Assembly (NCBI RefSeq): GCF_000787835.1
Contig: NZ_BBPP01000010.1
Span: forward strand, 191,802 to 231,388
Direction: 5' to 3'
Length of the DNA stretch: 39,587 bases
From: Streptacidiphilus melanogenes
GTDB lineage: Bacteria; Actinomycetota; Actinomycetes; Streptomycetales; Streptomycetaceae
Within the stretch, counting starts at the first letter, position 1. Each line of letters begins with the position of its first letter. Positions 26,737 through 34,616 of this stretch are shown piece by piece. Under the pieces are notes generated by a model. That model saw only the letters and a program-made list of their open reading frames with translations, did no database searches and was not told where the DNA came from. A program made the position numbers and the translations under genes.

Positions 26737-26902
26737 GTCGATATCCCCCAGCACCATAGGACCGTCCTGAAGTGTTCCCGACGCTTTTTCAGCCCTGTGG
26801 GTGGGCGCGTTCGGATCGTGAGCGGCGCGACCGTGGGGAAGCCCCATGTGGGGGTCCTGTGTACGGAGTTTTCGGCCGGGCAGCCGTCGGCTGCTGGCCG
26901 AC

Positions 26903-26926
26903 ACTATACAAACCAGACAGACCAGA
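26903..26926 (-). promoter_or_regulatory. Possible promoter of the double-MarR gene
   Basis: On the minus strand TATAGT (26903-26908) is a good -10 hexamer preceded by two head-to-tail 9-bp repeats, TCTGGTCTG and TCTGGTTTG (26909-26926), which could be a binding site. It would give a leader of about 160 nt. A stem (26874-26899) lies just downstream. The rest of 26737-26986 holds no gene I can support. Confidence 0.35.
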
Positions 26927-26986
26927 GCGACATGGCCCAGAGGGCCGCGATCCAATCGTGATCCGAAGCGATCGTTGGTGTCCGAC

Positions 26987-27580
26987 TCAGATCGGTTGCA
27001 GGCTTCTCAGCAAAAGCTCGGCAAAGGAAGCGCCAATGGCCTGGGGGGTCAGCTCCCCGTCCTTCCGGTACCAGCTGCCCAGATGGTGTACTCCGCCGAA
27101 GAACTGATGAGTCACCAGGTCCGCCGGAAGATCGGTGCGGAAGACGCCTTCTTGCTGCCCCTCCTCGATCACGGCCCGGAAACGCTCGTGGTAGCGGCGC
27201 CGGTCCGCCCGGACCTGGGCGAGCCGGTCGGGCGGGAGCATGTGCATCGACCGGAAGGAGACCATCGCGTCGTCGAGGTGCTCCAGCGTGCTCACCACCA
27301 CGTCGGCCGCCGCCGCGCGCAGCCGGTCCGCCACCGGGCCGGGCACCTCGGCGGTATCCGCCAGACGCTGCGACTGCACCACCAGCAGCCGGGTGTAGAT
27401 CTGCTGGAGCAGGTCGTCCTTGGACGCGTAGTAGTGGTACATCGCGCCCTTGGTCACTCCGGCCAACTCCACGATGTCCTGGACCGAGGTGGGGGCGAAG
27501 CCTCGCTCCGCGAAGAGCCGGCTGGCCGCGGCGAGCAGCCGCTCCTGGACGGGGACCGCCATGTCGACGCGCGCTGCCAT
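26987..27580 (-). CDS. TetR-family regulator of the acyl-CoA catabolic genes
   Basis: A 197-residue regulator. Helix-turn-helix: VQERLLAAASRLFAERGFAPTSVQDIVELAGVTKGAMYHYYASKDDLLQQIY. The C-terminal domain (VSFRSMHMLPPDRLAQVRADRRRYHERFRAVIEEGQQEGVFRTDLPADLVTHQFFGGVHHLGSWY) is the form found in TetR regulators of fatty-acid and sterol catabolism (KstR2/FadR-like), whose ligands are acyl-CoAs. ATG at 27580 with GGAGAGAGGA upstream. Divergent from the phosphotransferase gene; the shared 144-bp region carries an ATACCTACC-AGTCGGTAT site and two direct repeats GGCGTACC (27602-27609, 27612-27619). Confidence 0.9.
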   Translation of the reverse strand: MAARVDMAVPVQERLLAAASRLFAERGFAPTSVQDIVELAGVTKGAMYHYYASKDDLLQQIYTRLLVVQSQRLADTAEVPGPVADRLRAAAADVVVSTLEHLDDAMVSFRSMHMLPPDRLAQVRADRRRYHERFRAVIEEGQQEGVFRTDLPADLVTHQFFGGVHHLGSWYRKDGELTPQAIGASFAELLLRSLQPI

Positions 27581-27696
27581 GGGCGTCCTCTCTCCTGTGA
27601 CGGCGTACCGCGGCGTACCTCTTACGACGTATCGCTCCGGCGTGCACTCTCGGATGTCAACGTGGTGCGAACCACGCGCGAGCCACTCTAGTCGAC

Positions 27697-27714
27697 ATAC
27701 CTACCAGTCGGTAT
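27697..27714. promoter_or_regulatory. TetR operator ATACCTACCAGTCGGTAT
   Basis: An 18-bp imperfect palindrome, 7 of 9 half-site positions matching, of the ATACC...GGTAT type typical of actinobacterial TetR regulators of acyl-CoA genes. It ends two bases before a GTG and eleven before the ATG of the kinase gene, so a bound repressor would cover the transcription start. Confidence 0.7.
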
Positions 27715-27724
27715 CGTGACCGCC

Positions 27725-28741
27725 ATGAGCACTCCGACGCCCCCGGGGCTGGACCTCGACCGGCTGCGCGCCCATCTCGGCACCGGGCCGCTGACCGCCG
27801 CCCTGATCTCCGGCGGCAAGTCCAATCTGACCTACCGGCTCACCGACGGCAACCACCGCTGGGTGCTGCGTCGCCCGCCGCTCGGCCACGTCCTCGCCAC
27901 CGCGCACGACATGGTCCGCGAGCACCGCGTCATCGCCGCCCTCGCGGACACGCCGGTGCCGGTCCCCCAGGTGCACCTGCTCTGCGAGGACACCGAGGTC
28001 GTCGGCGCTCCTTTCTATCTGATGGACGAGGTCGTCGGCACCGTCTACCGCACCGCCGAGGACGCGGCCGGGCTCACTCCGGAACGGGCCCGCACGCTCT
28101 CCGCCAACCTGATCGACGTCCTCGCCGTGCTGCACGCCGTCGACCCGGCCGCCGCCGGGCTGGCGGACTTCGGCCGCCCGGAGGGCTACCTGGAGCGGCA
28201 GGTCTCCCGCTGGCACCGCCAGTTCGAGGCCTCCCGCAGCCGCGACATCCCCGGCTTGGAGGAGCTGCAGCGACGTCTGAGCGACGGCGTCCCCACGCCG
28301 CAGCGGGCGACGATCGTCCACGGCGACTACCGCCTGGACAACACCATCGCCGCCGCCGACGACAGCATCGCGGCCGTGCTCGACTGGGAGATGGCCACCC
28401 TCGGCGACCCGCTCGCCGACGTCGGCCTGATGAAGGTGTACTGGGACATCGCCGGCCGCATGCCCGGCAACCCCGTCGCCGGAGCCGTCAGCCCCGAGCT
28501 CGGCTTCCCGGCGATGCGCGAGCTGGAGGAGCGCTACGCCGCGACCACCGGCCTCGACCTCACCCCTCTCCCCTGGTACACCGCCTTCGGCCAGTACAAG
28601 CTGGCGGTCATCGCCGAGGGCATCCACTACCGCTTCATCCAGGGCAAGACGGTGGGCGAGGGCTTCTCCCACCTCGGCGCGATGGTCCCGCCGCTGGTCG
28701 GCCTCGCCCTCGACAGCCTGAACCGGAAGGCGGGCGACTGA
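27725..28741 (+). CDS. APH-fold kinase, ACAD10/11-N-terminus / LvaA-like
   Basis: A protein of about 338 residues with the aminoglycoside-phosphotransferase fold: [12 protein letters not shown] (ATP loop), VLRRPP (Lys/Arg strand), [10 protein letters not shown] (catalytic loop with Asp) and [16 protein letters not shown] (metal-binding Asp). The branch is that of the kinase domain of ACAD10/ACAD11 and of LvaA, which phosphorylates 4-hydroxyacyl-CoA. No ribosome site precedes either the ATG at 27725 or the GTG at 27716, so the mRNA may be leaderless. The stop overlaps the ATG of the acyl-CoA dehydrogenase by one base (TGATG), fitting a two-step kinase/dehydrogenase pair. Antibiotic resistance is not indicated by this context. 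Confidence 0.85.
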   Translation: MSTPTPPGLDLDRLRAHLGTGPLTAALISGGKSNLTYRLTDGNHRWVLRRPPLGHVLATAHDMVREHRVIAALADTPVPVPQVHLLCEDTEVVGAPFYLMDEVVGTVYRTAEDAAGLTPERARTLSANLIDVLAVLHAVDPAAAGLADFGRPEGYLERQVSRWHRQFEASRSRDIPGLEELQRRLSDGVPTPQRATIVHGDYRLDNTIAAADDSIAAVLDWEMATLGDPLADVGLMKVYWDIAGRMPGNPVAGAVSPELGFPAMRELEERYAATTGLDLTPLPWYTAFGQYKLAVIAEGIHYRFIQGKTVGEGFSHLGAMVPPLVGLALDSLNRKAGD

Positions 28742-29973
28742 TGGACTTCCGCTACGACGAGCGCACCGTGGAGCTCCAGCAGCGGCTGCTCGCCTTCATG
28801 GACGAGTGCGTCTACCCCGCCGAGCCGGTGGCCGCGGCCCAGCTGCGCGCGTCCGACGACACCTGGGCCCGCCCGGCGGTCATGGCCGAGCTCAAGGCGG
28901 AGGCCCGGCGGCGCGGGCTGTGGAATCTGTTCTTCGTGGACCAGCACAGCCTCCCCAAGGCCGAGCACGGCGCGGGTCTGACCAACCTGCAGTACGCGCC
29001 GCTCGCCGAGATCACCGGGCGCAGCCCGTACCTCGCGCCGGAGGCGCTGAACTGCGCCGCACCGGACACCGGCAACATGGAGGTGCTGGCCGAGTTCGGC
29101 ACCCCGGAGCAGCAGAAGCGCTGGCTGACACCGCTGCTGGAGGGCGAGATCCGGTCCGCCTTCTGCATGACCGAACCCGAGGTCGCCTCGTCCGACGCCG
29201 CCAACATCGCGACCCGGATCGAGCGCGACGGCGACTCCTATGTCGTCAACGGGCGCAAGTGGTGGTCCTCGGGCGCGATGAGCCCCGAGTGCGAGATCTT
29301 CGTCGTGATGGGCCGCACCGACCCGAACGCGGAGAAGCACCGTCAGCAGAGCATGATCCTGGTCCCGCGCGACACCCCCGGCGTGGACGTGCGGCGCGGC
29401 ATGGAGGTCTTCGGCTACACCGACGGCGCGCACGGCGGCCACGCCGAGATCGTCTTCACCGACGTGCGCGTCCCGGCGGAGAACCTCATCGCCGGGGAGG
29501 GCCTCGGCTTCGCCATCGCCCAGGCCCGGTTGGGGCCGGGCCGGATCCACCACTGCATGCGGCTGATCGGCATGGCCGAACGGGCGGTGGAGTTGATGTG
29601 CCGCAGGGTCGTCTCGCGCACGGCCTTCGGCAAGCCGCTGGCCGAGCAGGGCGTGATCCAGGAGTGGATCGCCGAATCGCGGGTCCGGATCGAGCAGTTG
29701 CGCCTGTTGGTGCTCAAGACCGCCTGGCTGATGGACACCGTCGGCAACAAGGGCGCCCACACCGAGATCCAGTCGATCAAGATCGCCACCCCGGCCACGG
29801 TCGAGTGGATCATCGACAAGGCCATCCAGGCCCACGGCGCGGGTGGCGTCTCCCAGGACTACCCCCTCGCCCAGCTCTGGACCGCCGCGCGCACGCTGCG
29901 CTTCGCCGACGGCCCCGACGAGGTCCACAAGCGGTCGCTGGCGCGCCGCGAACTGAAGCCGTACCTTGCCTGA
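28741..29973 (+). CDS. Acyl-CoA dehydrogenase, ACAD10/11 / LvaC-like
   Basis: A 410-residue FAD enzyme of full ACAD length. It has the FAD/substrate strand [35 protein letters not shown], the middle beta domain [33 protein letters not shown] and the C-terminal [13 protein letters not shown]. The DGPDEVH end, in place of the YEGT(S/A)xI of usual acyl-CoA dehydrogenases, and the WWSSGA motif mark the ACAD10/11 branch. With the preceding kinase it is predicted to convert a phosphorylated 4-hydroxyacyl-CoA to a 2-enoyl or 3-hydroxyacyl-CoA. Translationally coupled to the kinase gene by TGATG. Confidence 0.88.
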   Translation: MDFRYDERTVELQQRLLAFMDECVYPAEPVAAAQLRASDDTWARPAVMAELKAEARRRGLWNLFFVDQHSLPKAEHGAGLTNLQYAPLAEITGRSPYLAPEALNCAAPDTGNMEVLAEFGTPEQQKRWLTPLLEGEIRSAFCMTEPEVASSDAANIATRIERDGDSYVVNGRKWWSSGAMSPECEIFVVMGRTDPNAEKHRQQSMILVPRDTPGVDVRRGMEVFGYTDGAHGGHAEIVFTDVRVPAENLIAGEGLGFAIAQARLGPGRIHHCMRLIGMAERAVELMCRRVVSRTAFGKPLAEQGVIQEWIAESRVRIEQLRLLVLKTAWLMDTVGNKGAHTEIQSIKIATPATVEWIIDKAIQAHGAGGVSQDYPLAQLWTAARTLRFADGPDEVHKRSLARRELKPYLA

Positions 29974-30023
29974 CCAGCATTGTTCATGACCAGCCGTCAC
30001 TCACCCTCAGGAGAAGCACTCTC

Positions 30024-30782
30024 ATGACCGAGCAGAACCGTGTCGCCATCGTCACCGGAGCGGCGCGCGGCATCGGCGCCGCCACCGCCATCCGCCTGGC
30101 CGCGGACGGCTACGCCGTCGCGGTGATCGACCTGGAGGAGTCGGCCGGCAAGGACACCGTCGAGAAGATCACCGCCGCGGGCGGCAAGGCCCTCGCCGTC
30201 GGCGCCGACGTCAGCAACGCCGAGCAGGTCGCCGCGGCCGTCGACCGCGTCGTGGCCGAGCTGGGCGCGCCCACGATCCTGGTCAACAACGCCGGCGTGC
30301 TGCGCGACAACCTGCTGTTCAAGATGTCCGAGTCGGACTGGGACACCGTCATGAACGTGCACCTCAAGGGCGCGTTCCTGATGTCCAAGGCCTGCCAGAA
30401 GCACATGGTCGACGCCGGCTACGGCCGCATCGTCAACCTGTCCTCCTCGAGCGCGCTCGGCAACCGCGGCCAGGCCAACTACAGCGCCGCGAAGGCGGGC
30501 CTGCAGGGCTTCACCAAGACGCTGGCCAAGGAGCTGGGCAAGTTCGGCGTCACCGCCAACGCGGTGGCCCCCGGCTTCATCGCCACCGACATGACCGCGG
30601 CGACCGCGGAGCGCGTCGGCATGGGCTTCGAGGAGTTCAAGGCGGCGGCCGCGTCCATGATCCCGGTCAACCGGGTCGGCGTGCCGGACGACATCGCGCA
30701 CACGGTCTCCTTCCTCGTCAGCGAGGGCGCGGGCTTCGTCTCCGGCCAGGTCATCTACGTCGCCGGCGGCCCGCTGGACTAG
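30024..30782 (+). CDS. FabG-like 3-oxoacyl / 3-hydroxyacyl-CoA SDR
   Basis: A 252-residue classical SDR. TGAARGIG (11-18), NNAG (about 92), NLSSSS with catalytic Ser, ANYSAAKAG (YxxxK) and the FabG-type ending APGFIATDMT...VSGQVIYVAGG. Asp in VIDLEES after the second strand suggests NAD(H) preference, i.e. the oxidative direction. It lies 50 bp after the acyl-CoA dehydrogenase gene, ATG at 30024 with AGGAGA upstream, so it most likely oxidises the 3-hydroxyacyl-CoA made by the previous two enzymes. A palindromic repeat cluster follows its stop. Confidence 0.9.
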   Translation: MTEQNRVAIVTGAARGIGAATAIRLAADGYAVAVIDLEESAGKDTVEKITAAGGKALAVGADVSNAEQVAAAVDRVVAELGAPTILVNNAGVLRDNLLFKMSESDWDTVMNVHLKGAFLMSKACQKHMVDAGYGRIVNLSSSSALGNRGQANYSAAKAGLQGFTKTLAKELGKFGVTANAVAPGFIATDMTAATAERVGMGFEEFKAAAASMIPVNRVGVPDDIAHTVSFLVSEGAGFVSGQVIYVAGGPLD

Positions 30783-30796
30783 CGCGCAGCGCCAGC

Positions 30797-31010
30797 AGGG
30801 GCGCGGGAAACTGCCCATCTGCGGCTCCTCCCCCAGCCTTCGGCCGGGAGGTGCCCCAGCGTGGGCGCGACCACCCCAAGCCGACGGCCCGCTGGCCAAG
30901 CCCCTTCAGGGGCGCGGGGAACTGCCCGACAAGCCACCCCAGGTGACGAGTCCCCGAACGCGCAGGGCCATCCGCACGCCGGTGGTTCCTCGCCAGTTCC
31001 CCGCGCCCCT
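30797..31010. repeat. Intergenic palindromic element, copy 2 (compound)
   Basis: Contains a 103-bp element (30908-31010) with 17-bp perfect ends AGGGGCGCGGGGAACTG and CAGTTCCCCGCGCCCCT, plus a partial copy whose left end AGGGGCGCGGGAAACTG is at 30797. Between them is a stem around the CTTCGG tetraloop near 30838 and the phrase GTGCCCCAGCGTGGGCGCGA, also found (as GTGCCCCGAGCGTGGGCGCGA) in the copy at 33351. The partial copy starts 15 bases after a stop codon. Confidence 0.85.
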
Positions 31011-31049
31011 GGCGGTGCAACCTCACCACCATCGAAAGGTGACCGTTTC

Positions 31050-32231
31050 GTGGATGCAGAACTGAGCCGCGCGATCCGCGACTTGCTCGACTCGTACGAT
31101 CCCGCGACCACTCCGGTCGCGGAGTTCCTCGGGGCCCGCTTCGACGCCGGGCTGGCGTGGGTGCACTTCCCCGAAGGGCTGGGCGGGCGGTCCGCCCCGC
31201 GGAGCGTCCAGCAGGAGGTGAACGACGCCTTCGCCGCTGCCGGGGCCCCCACGCTCGACATCGGCCGACACGGCATCGGGCTCGGCATGGCCGCGCCCAC
31301 CCTCCTCGCCCATGGCAGCGACGAGGTGCGCCGCCGTTTCCTGCGGCCGCTGTGGACCGGGGAGGAGACCTGGTGTCAGCTCTTCTCCGAGCCCGGCGCC
31401 GGCTCGGACCTCGCCGCGCTCGGCACCCGCGCCGTCCAGGAGCCGGAGACGGGTGACTGGATCGTCGACGGCCAGAAGGTGTGGACCTCCCTCGCCCACG
31501 AGGCCGACTGGGCGATCCTGGTCACCCGCACCGACCCGGACGTGCCCAAGCACCGCGGGATGACCTACTTCGTCTGCGACATGCACGCCCCCGGCGTGGA
31601 GGTCCGGCCGCTGCGCCAGGCCACCGGCGAGGCCGAGTTCAACGAGGTCTTCCTGACCGGCGTGCGCATTCCGGACGCGCACCGGCTCGGCGCCGTCGGC
31701 GACGGCTGGCGCGTCGCGCAGACGACGCTCATGAACGAGCGGGTCGCCATCGGCGGCCACGCCGAACCCCGCGAAGGCGGAATGATCGGCGTCGTCGCCC
31801 GGACCTGGCGCGAGCACCCCGAACTGCACACGCCCGCCCTCAAGGACGCGCTGCTGCGCCTCTGGGTCGACGCCGAGGCCGCGCGCCTCACCTCCGAGCG
31901 GCTGCGACAGCAGCTCGCCGCCGGGCAGCCGGGCCCGGAGGGCAGCGCGGCGAAGCTCGCCTTCGCGCGGCTGAACCAGCAGATCTCCGGTCTGGAGCTG
32001 GAGCTGCTCGGCGGGGAGGGCCTGGAGTACCACGACTGGACGTTCCGGCGGCCGGCCAACCCGTCGATGCTCGAAGGCAGCCCCGGCTACCGCTACCTGC
32101 GGGCCAAGGGCAACTCGATCGAGGGCGGCACCTCGGAGATCCTGCGCGGCATCATCGCCGAGCGGGTGCTCGGTCTCCCCCAGGAGATCCGCGTCGACAA
32201 GGACGTTCCATGGAAGGACCTGCCCCGATGA
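31050..32231 (+). CDS. Acyl-CoA dehydrogenase, catalytic subunit of a heteromeric pair
   Basis: A 393-residue ACAD of the actinobacterial FadE type. WCQLFSEPGAGSDLAALGTRA and GQKVWTSLAHEADWAILVTRTD are the FAD/substrate strands; the C-terminus KGNSIEGGTSEILRGIIAERVLGLP carries the catalytic Glu of the classical enzymes (IEGGTSE). GTG start at 31050 with AAAGGTGA upstream, 39 bases after the repeat element. Its stop overlaps the ATG of the next acyl-CoA dehydrogenase gene by four bases (ATGA). Such coupled pairs form alpha2beta2 enzymes for bulky acyl-CoAs such as sterol side chains. Confidence 0.9.
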   Translation: MDAELSRAIRDLLDSYDPATTPVAEFLGARFDAGLAWVHFPEGLGGRSAPRSVQQEVNDAFAAAGAPTLDIGRHGIGLGMAAPTLLAHGSDEVRRRFLRPLWTGEETWCQLFSEPGAGSDLAALGTRAVQEPETGDWIVDGQKVWTSLAHEADWAILVTRTDPDVPKHRGMTYFVCDMHAPGVEVRPLRQATGEAEFNEVFLTGVRIPDAHRLGAVGDGWRVAQTTLMNERVAIGGHAEPREGGMIGVVARTWREHPELHTPALKDALLRLWVDAEAARLTSERLRQQLAAGQPGPEGSAAKLAFARLNQQISGLELELLGGEGLEYHDWTFRRPANPSMLEGSPGYRYLRAKGNSIEGGTSEILRGIIAERVLGLPQEIRVDKDVPWKDLPR

Positions 32232-33337
32232 ACGCCACGACCACCGACCAGGGCGGCGCGGACCTCGGCTACAGCGAGGTCGAGGAGGAGCTGCGCGCCA
32301 ACGTCCGCGCGCTGCTGGCCGAGCGGGCCCCCGCGAACGCGACGCTGGCCCGCACCGAGGCGGAGCAGACCACCGATCTCGCGCTGTGGCGCGCCCTCGC
32401 GGGTGAGCTCGGCGTCACCGGTCTGCCCGTGCCCGAGGAGCTGGGCGGCGCGGGCGCGAGCTGGCGCGAGACCGCCGTCGTCCTGGAGGAGCTGGGCCGG
32501 GCCGTCGCGCCCGTCCCCTTCTTCGGCAGCTGCGTGCTGGCGACGGCCGCGCTGCTGGCGCTCGGCGAGCGCAAGATCCTCCCGCAGCTGGCCTCCGGCG
32601 AGGCGATCGGCGCCCTCGCCATCCCCTTCGCCAGCGCGCCCGGCGGAGCCTTTCCCGCGGACGTCCGGGTGTCGCAGGGCCTGCTGTCCGGCACGGTCCG
32701 CCAGGTCGCGGACGCGCTCACGGCCGACGTCCTGCTGGTCCCGGCGGTCGCCGCGGACGGCACGGCGGAGCTGTACGCGGTGACGGGCGCGCTGGTCGAA
32801 CCGACGGTTTCGCTCGACATGACCCGCCAACTCGCCGTCGTCACGCTGGAGGAGGTCGAGGGCATCCTGCTCGCCTCCGGCTCGGAGGCCGCCGCGGCGC
32901 TGGACGCGGCGCTGGAGACGGGTGCGGCGCTGCTGGCCAGCGAGCAGCTCGGCGTGGCCGGGTGGGCACTCACCACGACCGTCGCCTACGCGAAGGAGCG
33001 GCACCAGTTCGGCCGTCCCATCGGTGGCTTCCAGGCGGTGAAGCACCGCTTGGCGGACCTGTGGGTCCTGGTCACCCAACTCCGCGCGGTCGCCCGCGCG
33101 GGCGCGGACGCGGTCACCCGCGACGCGGAGCGTGCGCTCTACGCCGCGCTGGCCCAGGCCTTCGCCTCCGGCGCTGCGGTCACCGCGACGGAGGAGGCGG
33201 TGCAGCTCCACGGCGGTATCGGCTTCACCTGGGAGCACCCCGCACACCTCTATCTCAAGCGCGCGAAGAGCGCGTCCATCGCCCTCGGCACGGCGGACCG
33301 CCACCGCGCCCGGATCGCCTCCCTCACCCACCTGTAG
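32228..33337 (+). CDS. Acyl-CoA dehydrogenase, non-catalytic partner subunit
   Basis: A 369-residue ACAD relative. It has the N-terminal helical domain (LGVTGLPVPEELGGAGASWRETAVVLEELGRAVAPVPFF), a shortened, degenerate middle beta domain, and the C-terminal ERHQFGRPIGGFQAVKHRLADLWV and VQLHGGIGFTWEHPAHLYLKRAKS. The Glu that acts as base in classical enzymes is absent at the C-terminus (SIALGTADRHRARI), as in beta subunits of heteromeric actinobacterial FadE enzymes. ATG at 32228 inside the stop of the partner gene, so the two are translated together. An intergenic palindromic element begins 14 bases after its stop. Confidence 0.9.
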   Translation: MNATTTDQGGADLGYSEVEEELRANVRALLAERAPANATLARTEAEQTTDLALWRALAGELGVTGLPVPEELGGAGASWRETAVVLEELGRAVAPVPFFGSCVLATAALLALGERKILPQLASGEAIGALAIPFASAPGGAFPADVRVSQGLLSGTVRQVADALTADVLLVPAVAADGTAELYAVTGALVEPTVSLDMTRQLAVVTLEEVEGILLASGSEAAAALDAALETGAALLASEQLGVAGWALTTTVAYAKERHQFGRPIGGFQAVKHRLADLWVLVTQLRAVARAGADAVTRDAERALYAALAQAFASGAAVTATEEAVQLHGGIGFTWEHPAHLYLKRAKSASIALGTADRHRARIASLTHL

Positions 33338-33350
33338 TCGCACGCACCCC

Positions 33351-33555
33351 AGGGGCGCGGGGCTCCGCTGATGTGCGGCTCTCCGCCGGCCTCCGACCGG
33401 GCGACCCCTCCGGCCTTCGGCCAGAGGGGTGCCCCGAGCGTGGGCGCGAGAACCCGGCCTGCGCGGATGGCCCTGCACCTCGGGGACCCTCTGCACGCCG
33501 CGGGCTGGTCGCGCCCGTTCGGCTCCGCCGCACATCGGCAGGGCCTCGCGCCCCT
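33351..33555. repeat. Intergenic palindromic element, copy 3 (long form)
   Basis: A 205-bp version. The left end AGGGGCGCGGGGCTCCGCTG and, as reverse complement, the right end AGGGGCGCGAGGCCCTGCCG both continue into ATGTGCGGC, giving imperfect terminal inverted repeats of about 29 bp. The interior has a CCGGCC-TTC-GGCC stem. It lies between the acyl-CoA dehydrogenase and SDR genes. Confidence 0.75.
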
Positions 33556-33593
33556 GCACGTCTGCAACGTCCCCCACCTCAGAAGGAACCCTC

Positions 33594-34337
33594 ATGTCCA
33601 AGGTCGCAATCGTCACCGGCGCCAGCCGGGGTATCGGGTTCGCCGCCGCGCAGGCGTTGGTCGCGCGCGGGGACCGCGTGGTGATCACCGGGCGGGACAC
33701 CGCCTCGCTCGACGAGGCGGTCGCCGCGCTCGGTGGACCGGAGGTCGCCCTCGGCGTCGCGGGCAAGTCGCACGACAGCGCGCACCGGGCCGAGACGGTC
33801 GAGCGGGCCATGGCGGCGTTCGGGCGGATCGACCACCTCGTCAACAACGTGGGCACCAACCCCGTCTTCGGTCAGATGGTCGATCTCGACCTCGACGCGG
33901 CCCGGAAGATCCTCGACATCAACGTCGTCTCCACCCTCGGCTGGGTCCAGCTCGTGCACCGGGCGTGGCAGGCCGAGCACGGTGGGGCGATCGTCAACGT
34001 CTCCTCCGTCTCCGCGCTCGGGCCCGCGCCCGGGATCGGGATGTACGGGGCGAGCAAGGCCGCGCTGATCCAGCTGACCCAGCAGCTCGCACACGAGCTC
34101 GCGCCGAGCGTGCGGGTCAACGCGGTCGCGCCCGCGGTGGTGAGGACCAAGTTCGCGGAGGCGCTCTTCGCGGGGCACGAGGAGCAGGTGGTCAAGAGCT
34201 ACCCGCTGGGGCGGCTCGGGGAGCCGCAGGACGTGGGCGGGACGATCGCGTTCCTGCTGTCGGACCAGGCCGCGTGGATCACCGGGCAGACGATCGTGCT
34301 GGACGGCGGGCTGATGCTGGGCGCCGGACTGGCCTGA
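33594..34337 (+). CDS. SDR-family oxidoreductase (3-oxoacyl reductase-like)
   Basis: A 247-residue classical SDR: TGASRGIG (8-15), NNVG, NVSSVSA with Ser, GMYGASKAAL (YxxxK) and the ending ITGQTIVLDGGLMLG. The Arg in TGRDTASLDEA after the second strand suggests NADP(H). ATG at 33594, AAGGAA upstream. It follows the two-subunit acyl-CoA dehydrogenase after a 205-bp repeat element, and probably belongs to the same catabolic gene set, acting on a hydroxyacyl-CoA or ketone. Confidence 0.9.
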   Translation: MSKVAIVTGASRGIGFAAAQALVARGDRVVITGRDTASLDEAVAALGGPEVALGVAGKSHDSAHRAETVERAMAAFGRIDHLVNNVGTNPVFGQMVDLDLDAARKILDINVVSTLGWVQLVHRAWQAEHGGAIVNVSSVSALGPAPGIGMYGASKAALIQLTQQLAHELAPSVRVNAVAPAVVRTKFAEALFAGHEEQVVKSYPLGRLGEPQDVGGTIAFLLSDQAAWITGQTIVLDGGLMLGAGLA

Positions 34338-34616
34338 AATCAGCACTGGCCGAAATGTGACGGAATGCCTCCCGTTGCGGCCGGCCGGGAATTCCTACCG
34401 GTCGTGTCGGGAGGAAATCGGCGCCGCGTGCATTGCCCAGGAAAGCGGAGCCCAAACCGCCGGTCGATCAAGGATGATGCAGATCACATCCCTGTGCGTG
34501 CGACCAGAAAAAGGCGTCGACCTTTATTCAGATCCGACAATCCACCAGGTCACATGGTTGTCACGAAGATGACCTCGGGACCGGAGTTGAACCCGCAACA
34601 CTGTAACGTCGAAGGG
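34338..34616 (+). other. Intergenic region before the PAP2 gene
   Basis: 279 bp without a gene I can support. It is markedly less GC-rich than its surroundings, for example AGAAAAAGGCGTCGACCTTT near 34505. TGTAAC (34602-34607) is a possible -10 element ten bases before the GTG at 34617. A short open frame (34357-34572) has no ribosome site or recognisable content. Confidence 0.35.

Noticed and set aside
27725..28741. Antibiotic-resistance aminoglycoside phosphotransferase
   Set aside because: The APH fold is present, but overlap with an ACAD10/11-like dehydrogenase gene and the lipid-catabolic context point to a metabolic kinase.
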